From the NCBI GenBank assembly GCA_021234155.1, contig JAJEKV010000038.1, forward strand, positions 10,745,190 through 10,809,189: a stretch of 64,000 bases of DNA, written 5' to 3'. The stretch is from Isoetes taiwanensis (Eukaryota > Streptophyta > Lycopodiopsida > Isoetales > Isoetaceae). The notes under the pieces were generated by a model that saw only the letters and a list, made by a program, of their open reading frames with translations, was not told the DNA's origin and did no database searches. Shown in pieces: positions 35,640 to 45,873 of this stretch. The first letter of the stretch is position 1. Every line of letters starts with the position of its first letter. The translations under genes and the position numbers were made by a program.

Positions 35640-37347
35640 ACACGTATGTGCAGACGTAGCTGGATTGCCTTTTGCTACATCAAAAAGTTGTAGCTGGATT
35701 GTCTTGTATTGTAGCCTGCTGCCATGGCCCACTCGTTTTCTTCATTCCTAATCATATTTTTCTTTCTCTTACGACCATTTCTCTATGCTCTATGGAGCAG
35801 CGCCCACCATATTGGATTCCTCTCACACCTTTTTAGTTATAGCACATGTAATAATATAGGATTTGGGATACAATGGTTGCCCGCCAGGTTAGACCCTTTA
35901 CCTCACTCAGAAACCACATCTAAAATTCCCCATAAAAATTCTATTCTATTCTTATCTAGTAACCATTATTTAGACTAAATACCATCTCGGCTTAAAAATT
36001 CTATTCTATTCTTATCTAGTAACCATTATTTAGACTAAATACCATCTCGGCTTGGTTGCTACCAATGTCCAATGTTACCTATGCATGTGGCATTCAAGGG
36101 GCTAGGCAGGAAATTTTGACTCTCGTAGGGTTGAAAACCAGAAAAGTTGCTTGTTTAGTTCCACTAGCACATAAATTACAAAATACACACGTGCCATATA
36201 TTCTGGCTACTATGTTACGAAGTTTAAAGGGAACAAAATACATGTGAAGAATATGTTAAATTGTCATCAATCATTACATCAAAAATCAGTTAAGATTAGT
36301 TTACAAGAGGACAACATGCATGTGGAGTTAATGCTTTGATCATAATAAGTCAACAATGTACACTACCATAGTACGAACACCTTAACATCGACGAAATTAT
36401 ATGGGGAAAATCACATGTGCGGACTTGTGTATGGAGCCGGACCTATTCTTCAAAGCATTAAAAATTGAAGATAAAATAAACAATTAGAATGAAAAAAAAA
36501 AACAAAAAGAAGTTCATTATATGTCCCAGGCTTGCCTATCCCCCCTTACAACAACTCTTGCAATTCTAGCATGTCCATGTGGCTTGCTATATTAGCCAAG
36601 ATTAATTTTGTCTGTTAGATCTCTTAATTTATTGATGGGCGGTGATGAAAATTCAAAAAACTGTGAAAATTAACGTCAAACCATCATTCATTTAAATTGG
36701 GTTTATGTCTGTTCCAAAAGCACGCCACTTTTGCATACCCCTTTTTGAAAGTAGTGTTGGGGTGGTCCATCTTATGTTATGCAATAATACAACCTTTAAC
36801 CCATATTCAGTAGGCGTTTTGACGATTAATTTGAATATAGTAAGGAAAGTCATGTTTGATTAGCATTTGTAAGCAGCAAAACATTCATATACACAAACGT
36901 TTTTTACAAAGTATTGGACTGTACATACAGATTCCACCACGAAGGGACTAAACCCTTTTTAGTCAAATAAGACTCATTATAAGCATCTACGTTCTTAGTT
37001 TTCTCTAGTTCTAGATGCATTTTCACAACATTTGCTAATATTGTATCAACAGTCAACCCACTCATAATGGACTTGAATACCACCACGAAACCATTCCTTG
37101 AGTAAAACCACAAGACCATTCATTGTGATTCAACGCATGAGATTGATTATAAAGACACATAAGAGATCACCATCTATGATTATTGTATATATAAAAGCAC
37201 GTACTTATATAAAAGTAAAAAAGAAAACAAACATTCATTTTGTTACAGTTACAAGCAAAATAAAAGCCAACAAGAAGTCTTAAAGGTGTCCCCCCCAGAT
37301 TAAATTGCCATATGCTAGACACTCAATAACATGTTTAATATTGGAGT
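35640..37347. other. Laccase 5' flank and AT-rich DNA, no gene recognised
   Basis: Beyond the duplication at 35,938-36,053 this stretch is AT-rich, with only short open frames lacking any recognisable motif. Confidence 0.4.
35938..36053. repeat. 58-bp exact tandem duplication
   Basis: AAATTCTATTCTATTCTTAT...CCATCTCGGCTT appears twice without difference, which points to a recent event. TTCTATTCTA-type runs recur at 47,251, 49,760 and 50,930. Confidence 0.9.
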
Positions 37348-37621
37348 TGTTACAAAATACATTGGCTCTTTTGAACTTATAAAGTAAAGAATACGGAGAA
37401 ACATTGGTATATAAGCCATAGCAAAACACGCCAGGCGTGATTTAATGTTACAAAATACATTGGCTCTTTTGAGCTTATTGGTATATAAGCCATAGCAAAA
37501 CGCGCCAAGCGTGATTTAATGTTACAAAATGCATTGGTTCTTTTGAGCTTATAAATGTAAAGAATACTAAGAAACATTGGTATATAAGCCATAGCAAAAC
37601 ACGTCAAGCGTGATTTAATAA
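37348..37621. repeat. Three-unit tandem repeat with hairpin core
   Basis: Units of about 99, 75 and 100 bp start GTTACAAAATACATTGGCTC and end in an imperfect palindrome (CACGCCAGGCGTG, CGCGCCAAGCGTG, CACGTCAAGCGTG) followed by ATTTAAT. The middle unit has lost about 25 bp. Confidence 0.9.
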
Positions 37622-38917
37622 TGCACCCCATCAAAAGAATTACCTATTCTACTTACCTTGAATTGCAACGTAGATAGTATTAGACAGATTAATAGACAAT
37701 AATAATAATAAGAAATATGAGAGACACTTAACTAGTAAATAAAGTGTGGAGGGGCAATGATTAAGGTGGCTACAAAAACGAGGGCATGTATGTCTGTACG
37801 ATGGATGACGTTGACATATTTTAAGCCCTACAGCCCGATGGATAAAATTATGATGGTTGTGTAAACAGAAGCTAATGGAGCCGCATTATATATTTGAATA
37901 AAACATCGATTGTTCTCAGGTTGTCGACTGCTTGCCAGAGACATGCCAAATTGTTAAATTGTTGCCGATATGCACTGTAGACTTGCTAGGAATGTTGAAT
38001 TGTTGCCGAACTGCACTGTAACTAAGAAAAACAGAGATACTTGCTGCCGATTTCTTCCACTATTTAGTTGCAATCCATATCTAATGCAAGGCTGGAGGAG
38101 TATACTAAACATAGATAAGGGCTAAATAGCCAAGGCTTTTTTAAACTAAAATATCATCCACAATCTCATAGCCAATCAAAGGCATGGAGCAAATCACGCT
38201 TCGCGTGTTTTAAAAAAGAAAATGCTACCCTGGAGTGCAATCAAGACGCCTGCAAGCAGTTAAGGCTTTATCCAGTGAAGAATAGTCACTATCTGCTGAA
38301 TCTAGCTTCTTATCATTTATAAAGCAGGAGATCAGCATTAGATGCATCAGAATATAGATCAGGCCACTCCCAAGCATTTCTTGTCAGAGATTACTTATCG
38401 CCCCCCGTAAGAATTGCAATCGTTTGGCTCCGGTATTGCTTTGATCTTCTTCATGATTGACTTATCACATAAACTGATCTCTATTGTTTAGATCTACCTT
38501 ATATCTATCAGCAGGACCAAAACTGTGATGGCATTTTAAGCACAATAGACTTTTGTAAAGCACCTCCAAGACGTCTCCATATTTGAATCTGATTTCTATA
38601 TACCGCTCAAGAAAAGTTCCTAATTGTTGCAAAGGCAAAGAGCAATCACGCTTAGCGTGTTTTAAAAGGAAAGGCTATAAAAAAGTCTTAACTGTTGTTG
38701 CCACTACTTACATGATTACTCAGAAACTAAGTAAAAACTGGGATTACTATTGAGAGAAGGAAGGCTTGGAGTAAAGGACAATAGCTAGTAAACTTCAAAC
38801 GTCCAAGAAGTACTTACTTTAAATTTGTGCGTTGAAGAAACTGCTTGCTGGAACAGACTGAAGCATTCATGTGGAGAGATCCGCTGCATCGACAAGATCA
38901 TTTTGCTGAAATCAGAC
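37622..38917. other. AT-rich DNA, no gene; two more hairpin motifs
   Basis: CACGCTTCGCGTG (38,195-38,207) and CACGCTTAGCGTG (38,647-38,659) are, with their flanks AAATC...TTTTAAA, the opposite-strand form of the hairpins in the 37.4-kb tandem repeat. No coding signature is seen. Confidence 0.45.
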
Positions 38918-39190
38918 TTAGGTATCCAATTCCTGCTCCTCATCGCCCCATTTTTTCAATCGTCCCTCATCGCCCCATTTTTTCTTTATGTCAACCTGTA
39001 TCTGTGGTTCCTGTTGCGCCTCAGTCAGCGCCTTAGAGCCACCACTAAGTTTCTGCAGCTCAACCTCTTTATCATGTGGCACAATCTGCTTTTCCTGTTG
39101 CTCCACCAAAGTCCGCTCAGTGTTCAACCTCAGGTTCCTGACCGATTTCTGTATCTCAAGCATGGTATATTTTGCAGCTTCTGCTCCTCA
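38918..39190 (-). CDS. Possible coiled-coil exon, unassigned
   Basis: On the minus strand an open stretch reads MLEIQKSVRNLRLNTERTLV and continues as a Glu/Gln/Lys-rich segment with coiled-coil-like composition, ending in KKWGDEEQELDT. An acceptor-like TTGATTTGAG lies upstream near 39,185. The KKWGDEGR/KKWGDEEQ repetition comes from a 19-bp DNA duplication (CTCATCGCCCCATTTTTTC) at about 38,939-38,990. I do not recognise the family. It may be an exon of a degenerate gene or chance. Confidence 0.25.
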
Positions 39191-40300
39191 AATCAATAAG
39201 AGGTAAAGGGCGATATTTACAAATGGAGATGGCATGCATCACTTACAAACAGAATGTATTTTTTTAACAGCTAGACGGTAGCCGATTCCAGCTTGGTCAT
39301 GCCAAAATCATCTTCCCAACTGTGTTTTATTCCTGTATCGTCCTCCCTAACTTTGTTTTCTTGCTGTATTTTCTGCAGGCATCAAAAGCAATCGATCCAT
39401 ACCATGTTTATTCGAAGGTATTTTCTCAACCTCCTATATTTTGCTTCATTTTCACATGACGAATCCAATGAGCACATTTGCAGCATGATAGGATTAAAGG
39501 AGAGGCCATGGATTGACCAAGAAGCTGCTAGAGAAAGCACAAAAAAGAAACACAAAATGGGCAAAGAAACACAAAATGGGCAAAAGATGGAATTTGAATT
39601 TTGAATTCCGTGCACTTTTGAACCGTGAGTTGGAGGAGCGTGCACTTTTGAACCGTGAGTTGGAGGAGCGTATCTGTAGCATAGCATATGAATCGGAGGA
39701 GCATATGAATCAGAGGGGCATTATGAATCGGAGGAGTGAATCGAAGAAGCATATGAGCATATCTGCATATGAAACAGAGGAGCATATGAATCGAAGGGGC
39801 ACTATGAATTGGAGGGGCACAATGAATCGGAGAAGCATATCTGCAACATCAAAGATAAAGAGGAAGCCATGGATCAACCAGGGATCAACCAAGAAGCTGC
39901 AAAGGGAAGCACACAAGGAAAAGCAAAAGTAAAAAATGAAGCAGGATAGAATTTGAAAATGCCTTTGTGAGGCAATGCATCATCGGATTGTTTCGACATC
40001 TTTGCTGTAACAATCTCGAGCTCCAAAAGTAAGCTGGAGCGACATGTCCAAGTGTTCTGTTCAGGCAACGAATTAAGAGCCAGGTGAAAAATCCGTGGCA
40101 CTAAATTTCTCACATTCTCACAAGCCAGTGAAAAATCTGTGACATTAAATTTCTCACATTCTCACTTTCCTGTTTTCTGTGTGCAGCTTCGAAACACCAG
40201 TCTAAAAAAAAGTAGGTAGAGAAAATAGAACGTAGGAGCTTCACGTTAAGAAAAAAAAATCTTAAACAAGGTATACCTGTTTCACGCCAAGCGTGCATAT
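39191..40300 (+). repeat. Repetitive, coding-like tract with short peptide repeats
   Basis: At 39,545-39,590 AAACACAAAATGGGCAAAG is doubled. At 39,608-39,667 a 30-bp unit CGTGCACTTTTGAACCGTGA... is doubled. From 39,675 to 39,850 a degenerate 18-36-bp unit (CATATGAATCGGAGGAG) repeats and would read as MNRRG-like peptide units in the + frame 39,513-39,932. A 44-bp duplication lies at 40,079-40,165 and a CACGCCAAGCGTG hairpin at 40,283-40,295. Origin unknown. Confidence 0.6.
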
Positions 40301-41590
40301 TTGTGGTTGTTTTAGGTTATTGTATAGTCTAAATTTGATACATAAAAGAAAAAGTCATTATTGAGATAAATTGACATTTTCTTGGTCTGTTTTGGGTCCT
40401 CTTTTTTAGAGCACGAAGCACACTCTTTCAAACCATTCATGGCATATGCCCACAATATCCATTTTTTAAGTTGTTGTGTCTCTTTTGCATTTAGACCCTA
40501 TTCGAAATAGATGGAACATTTGTTTTGGAGTCTGGCATGTGGCTTCGAGTTCATATTACATCTTAGTATTGCACTAGCTTAGAGTATTCTTTTGTATTTT
40601 GGTTGGTAGTTCACTCTTCTCAAGCAATTTTTGTATTATGAGTCTCATTTTTCATGTCAATTTTAGAAAACTAATACTTGTTTTGTGATACCTGTAGCTT
40701 TGATGTGGAAATAACATGCGCTATTATACGTATGCTAGGAGTTTTATTTTGGACCACAAAAGAAAGCGCAATATGAATAAATTAGGAGTCTTTATACAAC
40801 ATATGAGCTCTAAATTTGAGGCCTATAAGCACATTCTCGCCATATGAGCTCTGAACTTGAACGAGGGTATTACAATTGGATGTGAGGAAGAAAGCTATCC
40901 TATCTCTAGGAGTGTCATTTGAGAAGTAATTGGCATGATGTCTGAAGAGATACATATGTAAAACATTTTCTATCTTTTCTGCAATCATGTTATGCTACTA
41001 TAAAAAAAATCACATTCTCGATGCGAGTTTACTAACCCGGGAAAAGGTAGCAATGCCAAAAAGGTCCAAAATCCTGGCATAAGTCCAATTTAAATGAATG
41101 ATGGTTATCAACCTTTAGCTTATAGTGGCCTTCTTGTTGTTATCTTATTTGATCCCAAAGCTATGTAGAAGTGGAGACAAGTTCTACTCTACCTTGGATT
41201 GGATCAATGCAATTTATATTTTGTGTCTGCCTGTGTTGGGAATTCTAAAACAAGCCCTATTTAATTGCTTAAATTATGGAACTACCTTGTAGTTAGGAAT
41301 TGAGGAGGCTATGCCTTTCAGGCAAGAACGTTGCATATGATATGTATTTAAGTTGAAGTTCATGAATGGAAGATTATCACTTGCAGTATCCATTTTCATG
41401 CTTCTTATTATGTATGATCATTATCATTGTTTATTTCTTTTTTATCTAAACACTATTCATTTGGGAACAGTGTTGTTGTGTTTCTATAATCTTAACAACT
41501 TATGGGCCCACTGTGCAAAGAATTATATGTATAAGCTGTACTTGTGTTTGACTGCTTGCAGTTAATTTCATCTTCCTTAACGTACCTTGT
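40301..41590. other. AT-rich DNA, no gene recognised
   Basis: Only short open frames without recognisable domains. It may include the left LTR or flank of the Copia remnant that follows, but no boundary could be set. Confidence 0.35.
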
Positions 41591-41599
41591 TGACGTATA

Positions 41600-42262
41600 T
41601 CTTCATGGAAAATTCTGGCACCCTTCTGCATACGAGTGAAGAGTTCTCTCCCACTTCACCAGAAAGAACTTCCAGCTCTGGAAATGACGGATTCAGACGT
41701 TACTTGAAGACAAGAGACTCTGAGATGTTGTCACGGTATCGGATTTGGATAGTAGCATGGCTATCTCGACAAATATCTCTGCTCGATCACTGATTCTGGC
41801 ATTGAGATTGTTCTTAATGATACTTCTGCCAATGGTCTTCTTGAGAAAGATAAAAAAGCCAGGATGATCATTGTTCAAGTCTTGAAGATGCTCTTGCACA
41901 ATTGGTGAAGGGAGCAAGCTCTGCATGCGCAATTTGGCGCATTTTGTCAAACCATTTTGCATCCGATTTAGCTGGGAATGGATTAGCTCTATATAAGAAT
42001 CTGTATAATCTTTATTTAAATGAAGGGAAAGGCTTCATGGATCATATTTATACCATGAAAGATCTGCTGAATGAACTTCAATCCACTGAGGTGGACATCA
42101 ATGAAGACGAGAAGGTATGCATGTTGCTCAACAGCCTTCTACAATTATTTTGAAGGGATAGTCATCAACCTAGAAGGACGTCTGTTTGATTATACTTTTG
42201 AAAAAGCTCTGGATCGTTTGAAGGCTGAAGTAATCAGGCAGAAACAAAACAAAAGTGTATAA
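41600..42262 (+). pseudogene. Copia gag, frameshifted
   Basis: The left part reads FTRKNFQLWK then stops (near 41,655). After a frame change, EDALAQLVKGASSACAIWRI, then LYKNLYNLYLNEGKGFMDHI and TMKDLLNELQSTEVDINEDE appear (41,890-42,110). EGRLFDYTFEKALDRLKAEV follows in another frame (42,165-42,235). This is the capsid-like gag region typical of Copia elements (W-x-x-L ... Y ... F..H......L...G.......LL..LP). The expected LPP at the end reads LLNSLL and is followed by a frameshift. Protease and polymerase are not attached. Confidence 0.75.
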
Positions 42263-42402
42263 GTTGTATTTAATTAAAGTGGGACTCATTCCATTCCCAC
42301 TTTTTTTCGGAACCCTGTTATTTTACACAAAAAGGAGCACCCCAGAGCCAGCGTCCTTAATTGAATTTAAATGCATTAGTGTGCATCCAAGCTTTCTTCC
42401 AG

Positions 42403-42425
42403 TTTTCTCGGATAGCGAGTCGAGA
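42403..42425. repeat. Degenerate CGACTC/GAGTCG palindrome
   Basis: TTTTCTCGGATAGCGAGTCG then AGAAC is a weak copy of the palindrome that recurs four times between 43.1 and 44.4 kb. Confidence 0.5.
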
Positions 42426-42559
42426 ACAAGAACAATGCAACTCAAACAAAGGAAATTCATTAAAGATTGGAACCAAAGTTCTAGTTGAAAAAGAATTTTT
42501 ATTAATAAATTGAATAGGTACAATGTATTTTACATCGACTTGAGACCATGGCGGTCTTC

Positions 42560-43071
42560 TTTGTCACTACAAGTTACGTCTTAGGTGGTAGGTGGTCCAC
42601 CTTGGGGGATTAACTTGCGGCGCTTCTTCATGCCGTCCCCCAGAAGCCTTGGGGGCAACTTTGAAGAGTGTGGAATGCCTCACGAGGAGGTGCCTCCCGA
42701 CCCACAGTGACCGCCCACCCGACTTCTCCACTCTTTTCCCGCAGCTTTTCATCGAATATGCTCCTTTCTCAACCTCCGTGGATGTTATGCAATGCTTGCA
42801 AGATGCTTTGAGCTTTCTGGACTGTCTCAAATTTCTTCGCGTCTTCTTCATCCCGAGCGTGTGCATGGCGTCTGAATTCACGCAGCGCAACCTTATCCCA
42901 AAGAGGCGGGCAAGTAGTGTGGCGTGGCGTGATCTGTGTGAGCGGTACCTCTGCCGCCTTGGCGGGATACATGCCGCCTGGGGCGGTCGCGTGATGCTTG
43001 ACATGGATGCGTGGCCAGTGCGGGATGCATTGCACGAACCACCTGGAGCAAGGAGAGTCTATGATTAACAA
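42560..43071 (-). other. GC-rich coding-like block, unassigned
   Basis: The minus strand has long open stretches in two frames (42,567-43,004 and 42,769-43,071), the latter ending KKFETVQKAQSILQALHNIH. The + strand is also open across 42,592-43,068, so coding direction is uncertain. The composition is clearly GC-richer than the flanks and resembles the block to its right. I recognise no domain. Confidence 0.3.
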
Positions 43072-43185
43072 CTACGGTGCCATTAGTCAAAATGAAGAAA
43101 ACAATGGTGAATTCCAAATACAAAGGAGAACATTCATTCCAATGACACGCATACAAATGTTCCCGTCAACGAGACAAGCAGTGCT

Positions 43186-43334
43186 TTTCTCGACTCCCGA
43201 GTCGAGAAAGGCCCAGGAAACCCAATCTACAACCATTATCATTACAATTTATGGCTGCATCGTCAAACAAACAAACATAAAAATGGTCTCATCAACAGGA
43301 CAAGCATGCCTTTCTTGACTCGCGAGTCGAGAAA
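43186..43334. repeat. Two CGACTCgcGAGTCG palindromes
   Basis: TTTCTCGACTCCCGAGTCGA then GAAA at 43,186-43,209 and TTTCTTGACTCGCGAGTCGA then GAAA at 43,311-43,334. Each is preceded by an ACAAGCA(G/T)GC sequence, so the repeated unit is longer than the palindrome itself. Confidence 0.85.
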
Positions 43335-43437
43335 GTCAGCGAAAACTCAATGTACAAGTATAGTCATTACAAAATATACAACATTTCTTCACATTTCTTT
43401 ACAAGATTTACACAACTCGACTATCTGAAAGATCTGA

Positions 43438-44478
43438 TCACTCTTCTTGATCACCATAATATTTGTCGTCCATAGCTTTCATGATCGCGCTGTTCTCTGG
43501 ATCGACCTCCTTGAGGTTCGGATAGTTCCAAATCACATCGGCCACAAGAATGGCAAACAGGGATTCCGTCAACACAGGAACAAGATTGAAAGACAACCAC
43601 TATCCGTTTCATACTCTTCTGGTCGATAACTCTTCGCAATGATTGTATTTTTTGAGTTATGATAGCACTTGTAGGCGGAGTCGTCTATGATCAGCGTGTT
43701 GTGTTTGTTAAAGTCCGGGGAATGCTTCATAAACCCTGTCCAGCCTTTTCACCATAATAGGCTTCCCCTTTGTGATGGCTGGATCGAGGTCATTGACATG
43801 TTTGACCCTTTCGCTACCCCATACAAACTTGAACTTCAAAAGTGGAATGCCGAGGACGCTAAGGACATTGACGATACTTTTCTTTGCCATACAAGACCAT
43901 ATGGCCACTTCGAATCCGCGTTCCAGGCACCATTCAACAATTTCCTTTGCTCTGGGCCGAGGATACACGATTTTAGAGCTCGTTTTCGTCGGCATCTGCG
44001 AGGTGGTAATCTCAGGGACGTCTTTATCGTGGTATCTTTGCGGCCAATACTCCATTGATGTCAAATAATACAAGCTTGGTGGGACCCTTTGGGTCCCGGT
44101 TGGAGTTTGGCTCGACGGATCTCCCTTGATCGGGATCCACATGCGGAATCATTATTTTTTCAGAAGCTTTCTGGCTGTCAGCAACGTATTGGTCCTCTTT
44201 GTCAACTTTGGATCCAGTATCCTCCTCATTACGTGAACCACCAGCAGATCCATCTGATATTGACAATGATCCGGATTCGTTGCGATCGATTTCCCTAGAA
44301 TGATGAAAGACGTCAGATAGGGAAGCGAAGTTTTCGACTCAGCGAGTCGAGAAAGGAATAAGTAAAAGTCATGGAGGGATTTCGACTTCGAAGTCGAGAA
44401 ACACGAAACAAAGTGAACTCACCTCAACCTCGATTCTCGAATTAGCTCCAAAGCATTTTCGTCTAGACCCCTCGACAT
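43438..44478 (-). pseudogene. FCP1/NIF-type HAD phosphatase-like gene, frameshifted
   Basis: Exon 1 (44,478-44,423) encodes MSRGLDENALELIRESRL and ends at a GTGAGT donor. Exon 2 starts after CTAG at 44,294 and continues in frame. HAD landmarks follow in order: TKLVLFDINGVLAAK (motif I), YPRPRAKEIVEWCLERGFEV then AIWSCMAKKS (motif II region), FKFVWGS and KHNTLIIDDSAYKCY (motif IV), ending WNYPNLKEVDPENSAIMKAM...DQEE and a stop at 43,440-43,438. The family dephosphorylates proteins such as the RNA polymerase II tail. Motif I reads D-x-N where active members have D-x-D, so activity is doubtful even without damage. Three frame breaks, near 44,040, 43,720 and 43,590, interrupt it. They could be true mutations or assembly errors. 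The intron holds two palindromes. Confidence 0.75.
44332..44400. repeat. Two CGACTC-type palindromes in the HAD gene intron
   Basis: TTTCGACTCAGCGAGTCGAG at 44,332-44,351 and TTTCGACTTCGAAGTCGAGA at 44,380-44,399. Both lie in the intron 44,295-44,422 and belong to the same family as those at 43.2-43.3 kb. Confidence 0.85.
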
Positions 44479-44694
44479 GGTCGTCTCGCCGAATCTTTCT
44501 CTCCCTGGCTTTCAGGTTTGTCTTCGTCATCTTCGATCCCTTCGCCTCGGTGACTTCCCGCCTTTGAAATGCTCATGAAGCAGGTCGGATATGACCGAAT
44601 GGTTTCAACCATGTCCTTATTCCCAACTCACGGATATTGGTTTCATTCCATACAAAGATAGCCCCGAGAGAACGAGGCCATTCATGTACCACTT

Positions 44695-45560
44695 TCATAC
44701 AATATGATCTTCCTCGACCAAGCTGGTTATGAAGTACTTGATAACTCTTGGCCGGATAGGAATTCTATGTATTGGACCTGTTGCACCATCAGTGTTGACT
44801 TTGTCCATCAATGGCACATCCTCCATAAATCTGCCGCCCTTCCATGGTTCCATCTGCTCTTGAGAAATCATGAACTTGTCGAGATAGTGATGTTCCTAGA
44901 CCACCACTTGTCCAGGTCTACAGCCGATCTTGAAACCAAAACCAAAACTATATTGGCAAAGCTTGGTGCCTTCGGCAAGCCAAGTCTACACTCATGTTCA
45001 AGTTCGTATATGGAGTACAAGATCTTGTTGGTGAAGTTAATATCAGCTACCAATTGGGAGACAACAGTTGTCTGATTGGCCGGCATGCAAAAGACAAGGA
45101 AACTGAAAGTATCCAGCTCGGTCATGTCCATACACGTCTTGTACCACTGCTCTATGTCAGCTTTTTCATAAAAAAGGGTGGGGTCTTCGATCATATTGAT
45201 GGCAAATAGTGCCACGGGCCCAGGTGCCAGTTCCAGACCACCAAACCCCTTGTGTCCCAAGGTTACCAAGAATGGAGGGGAGCTATCATCGGTCTTAAAT
45301 GGGACCACCCCGAATCCAAGCTTCCTCTTCAGAATTGCCATAGCACGTTCAGGGAAGGGAAGGGTTTTGACGTTACGCTTTAGCTTGGTGTTGATGTAGG
45401 GTTGACATAGACGGTTCAACTCCTTCATGTCTTCCTCATCAAGGGCAGCCTTTTCCTTGTAATATTGGAAGCAATATTGCAGAACTCCGTGATGCCTTCT
45501 TCCAACGCACGCCGTCTCTTTAAGACCGTGGCATAATCCTTTGCGTCCTCATTTTTGCGC
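44695..45560 (-). pseudogene. Unidentified broken reading frame upstream of the HAD gene
   Basis: The minus strand is open from about 45,555 to 44,868. It includes MKELNRLCQPYINTKLKRNV, LAPGPVALFAINMIEDPTLF and MTELDTFSFLVFCMPANQTT, and then continues after a frame change near 44,890 with KFMISQEQMEPWKGGRFMED and IPIRPRVIKYFITSLVEEDH to a stop at 44,695. Further degenerate coding-like sequence extends to about 45,640 (SLTDKETLDLQGRILDGTIL). It lies on the same strand about 0.2 kb ahead of the HAD gene. I do not recognise the family; the length and composition look like real protein rather than chance. Confidence 0.5.
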
Positions 45561-45639
45561 TTCTACTTTTCCTTAGCAGGATTGTTCCATCCAGAATTCT
45601 GCCCTGTAGATCAAGCGTTTCCTTGTCGGTCAGGCTCTG

Positions 45640-45873
45640 TTTATAATGTTTTAATGCTTTTTAATGGTTAATGTTAAATGTTTTAATATTAATGTTAAAT
45701 GTTTTAATGTTTTTAATGGTTATAAGGTTATAATGTTTTAATGCTTCTTAATGGTTAATGTTAGCCAAGATTTCAATGGTTTTTAATGGTTATATGGTTT
45801 CTAATGGTTTTATGGCTTTAGTGCTCTTTCATATATGGTTGTATATGGTTTTAATGTGTGCTCTTTCATTCAG
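45640..45873 (+). repeat. TGGTTTTTAATGGTTAT-type minisatellite, possible intron
   Basis: Short units built from TTTTAATGGTTA and AATGTTTTAATG repeat irregularly. The stretch ends in TTTCATTCAG directly before the DUF7869-type coding region, so it may be the end of an intron. Related sequence lies at 46,965-47,190 and, mostly in inverted form, at 60,240-60,780. Confidence 0.55.

Noticed and set aside
42565-42573. CACTACAAG as the end of a CACTA transposon
   Set aside because: No matching inverted CTTGTAGTG end was found at a sensible distance, and no CACTA transposase is present.
45835-45873. Upstream ATG at 45,835 as start of the DUF7869-type gene
   Set aside because: It lies in the repeat just before an acceptor-like TTTCATTCAG, so the segment is more likely intron or leader than coding.
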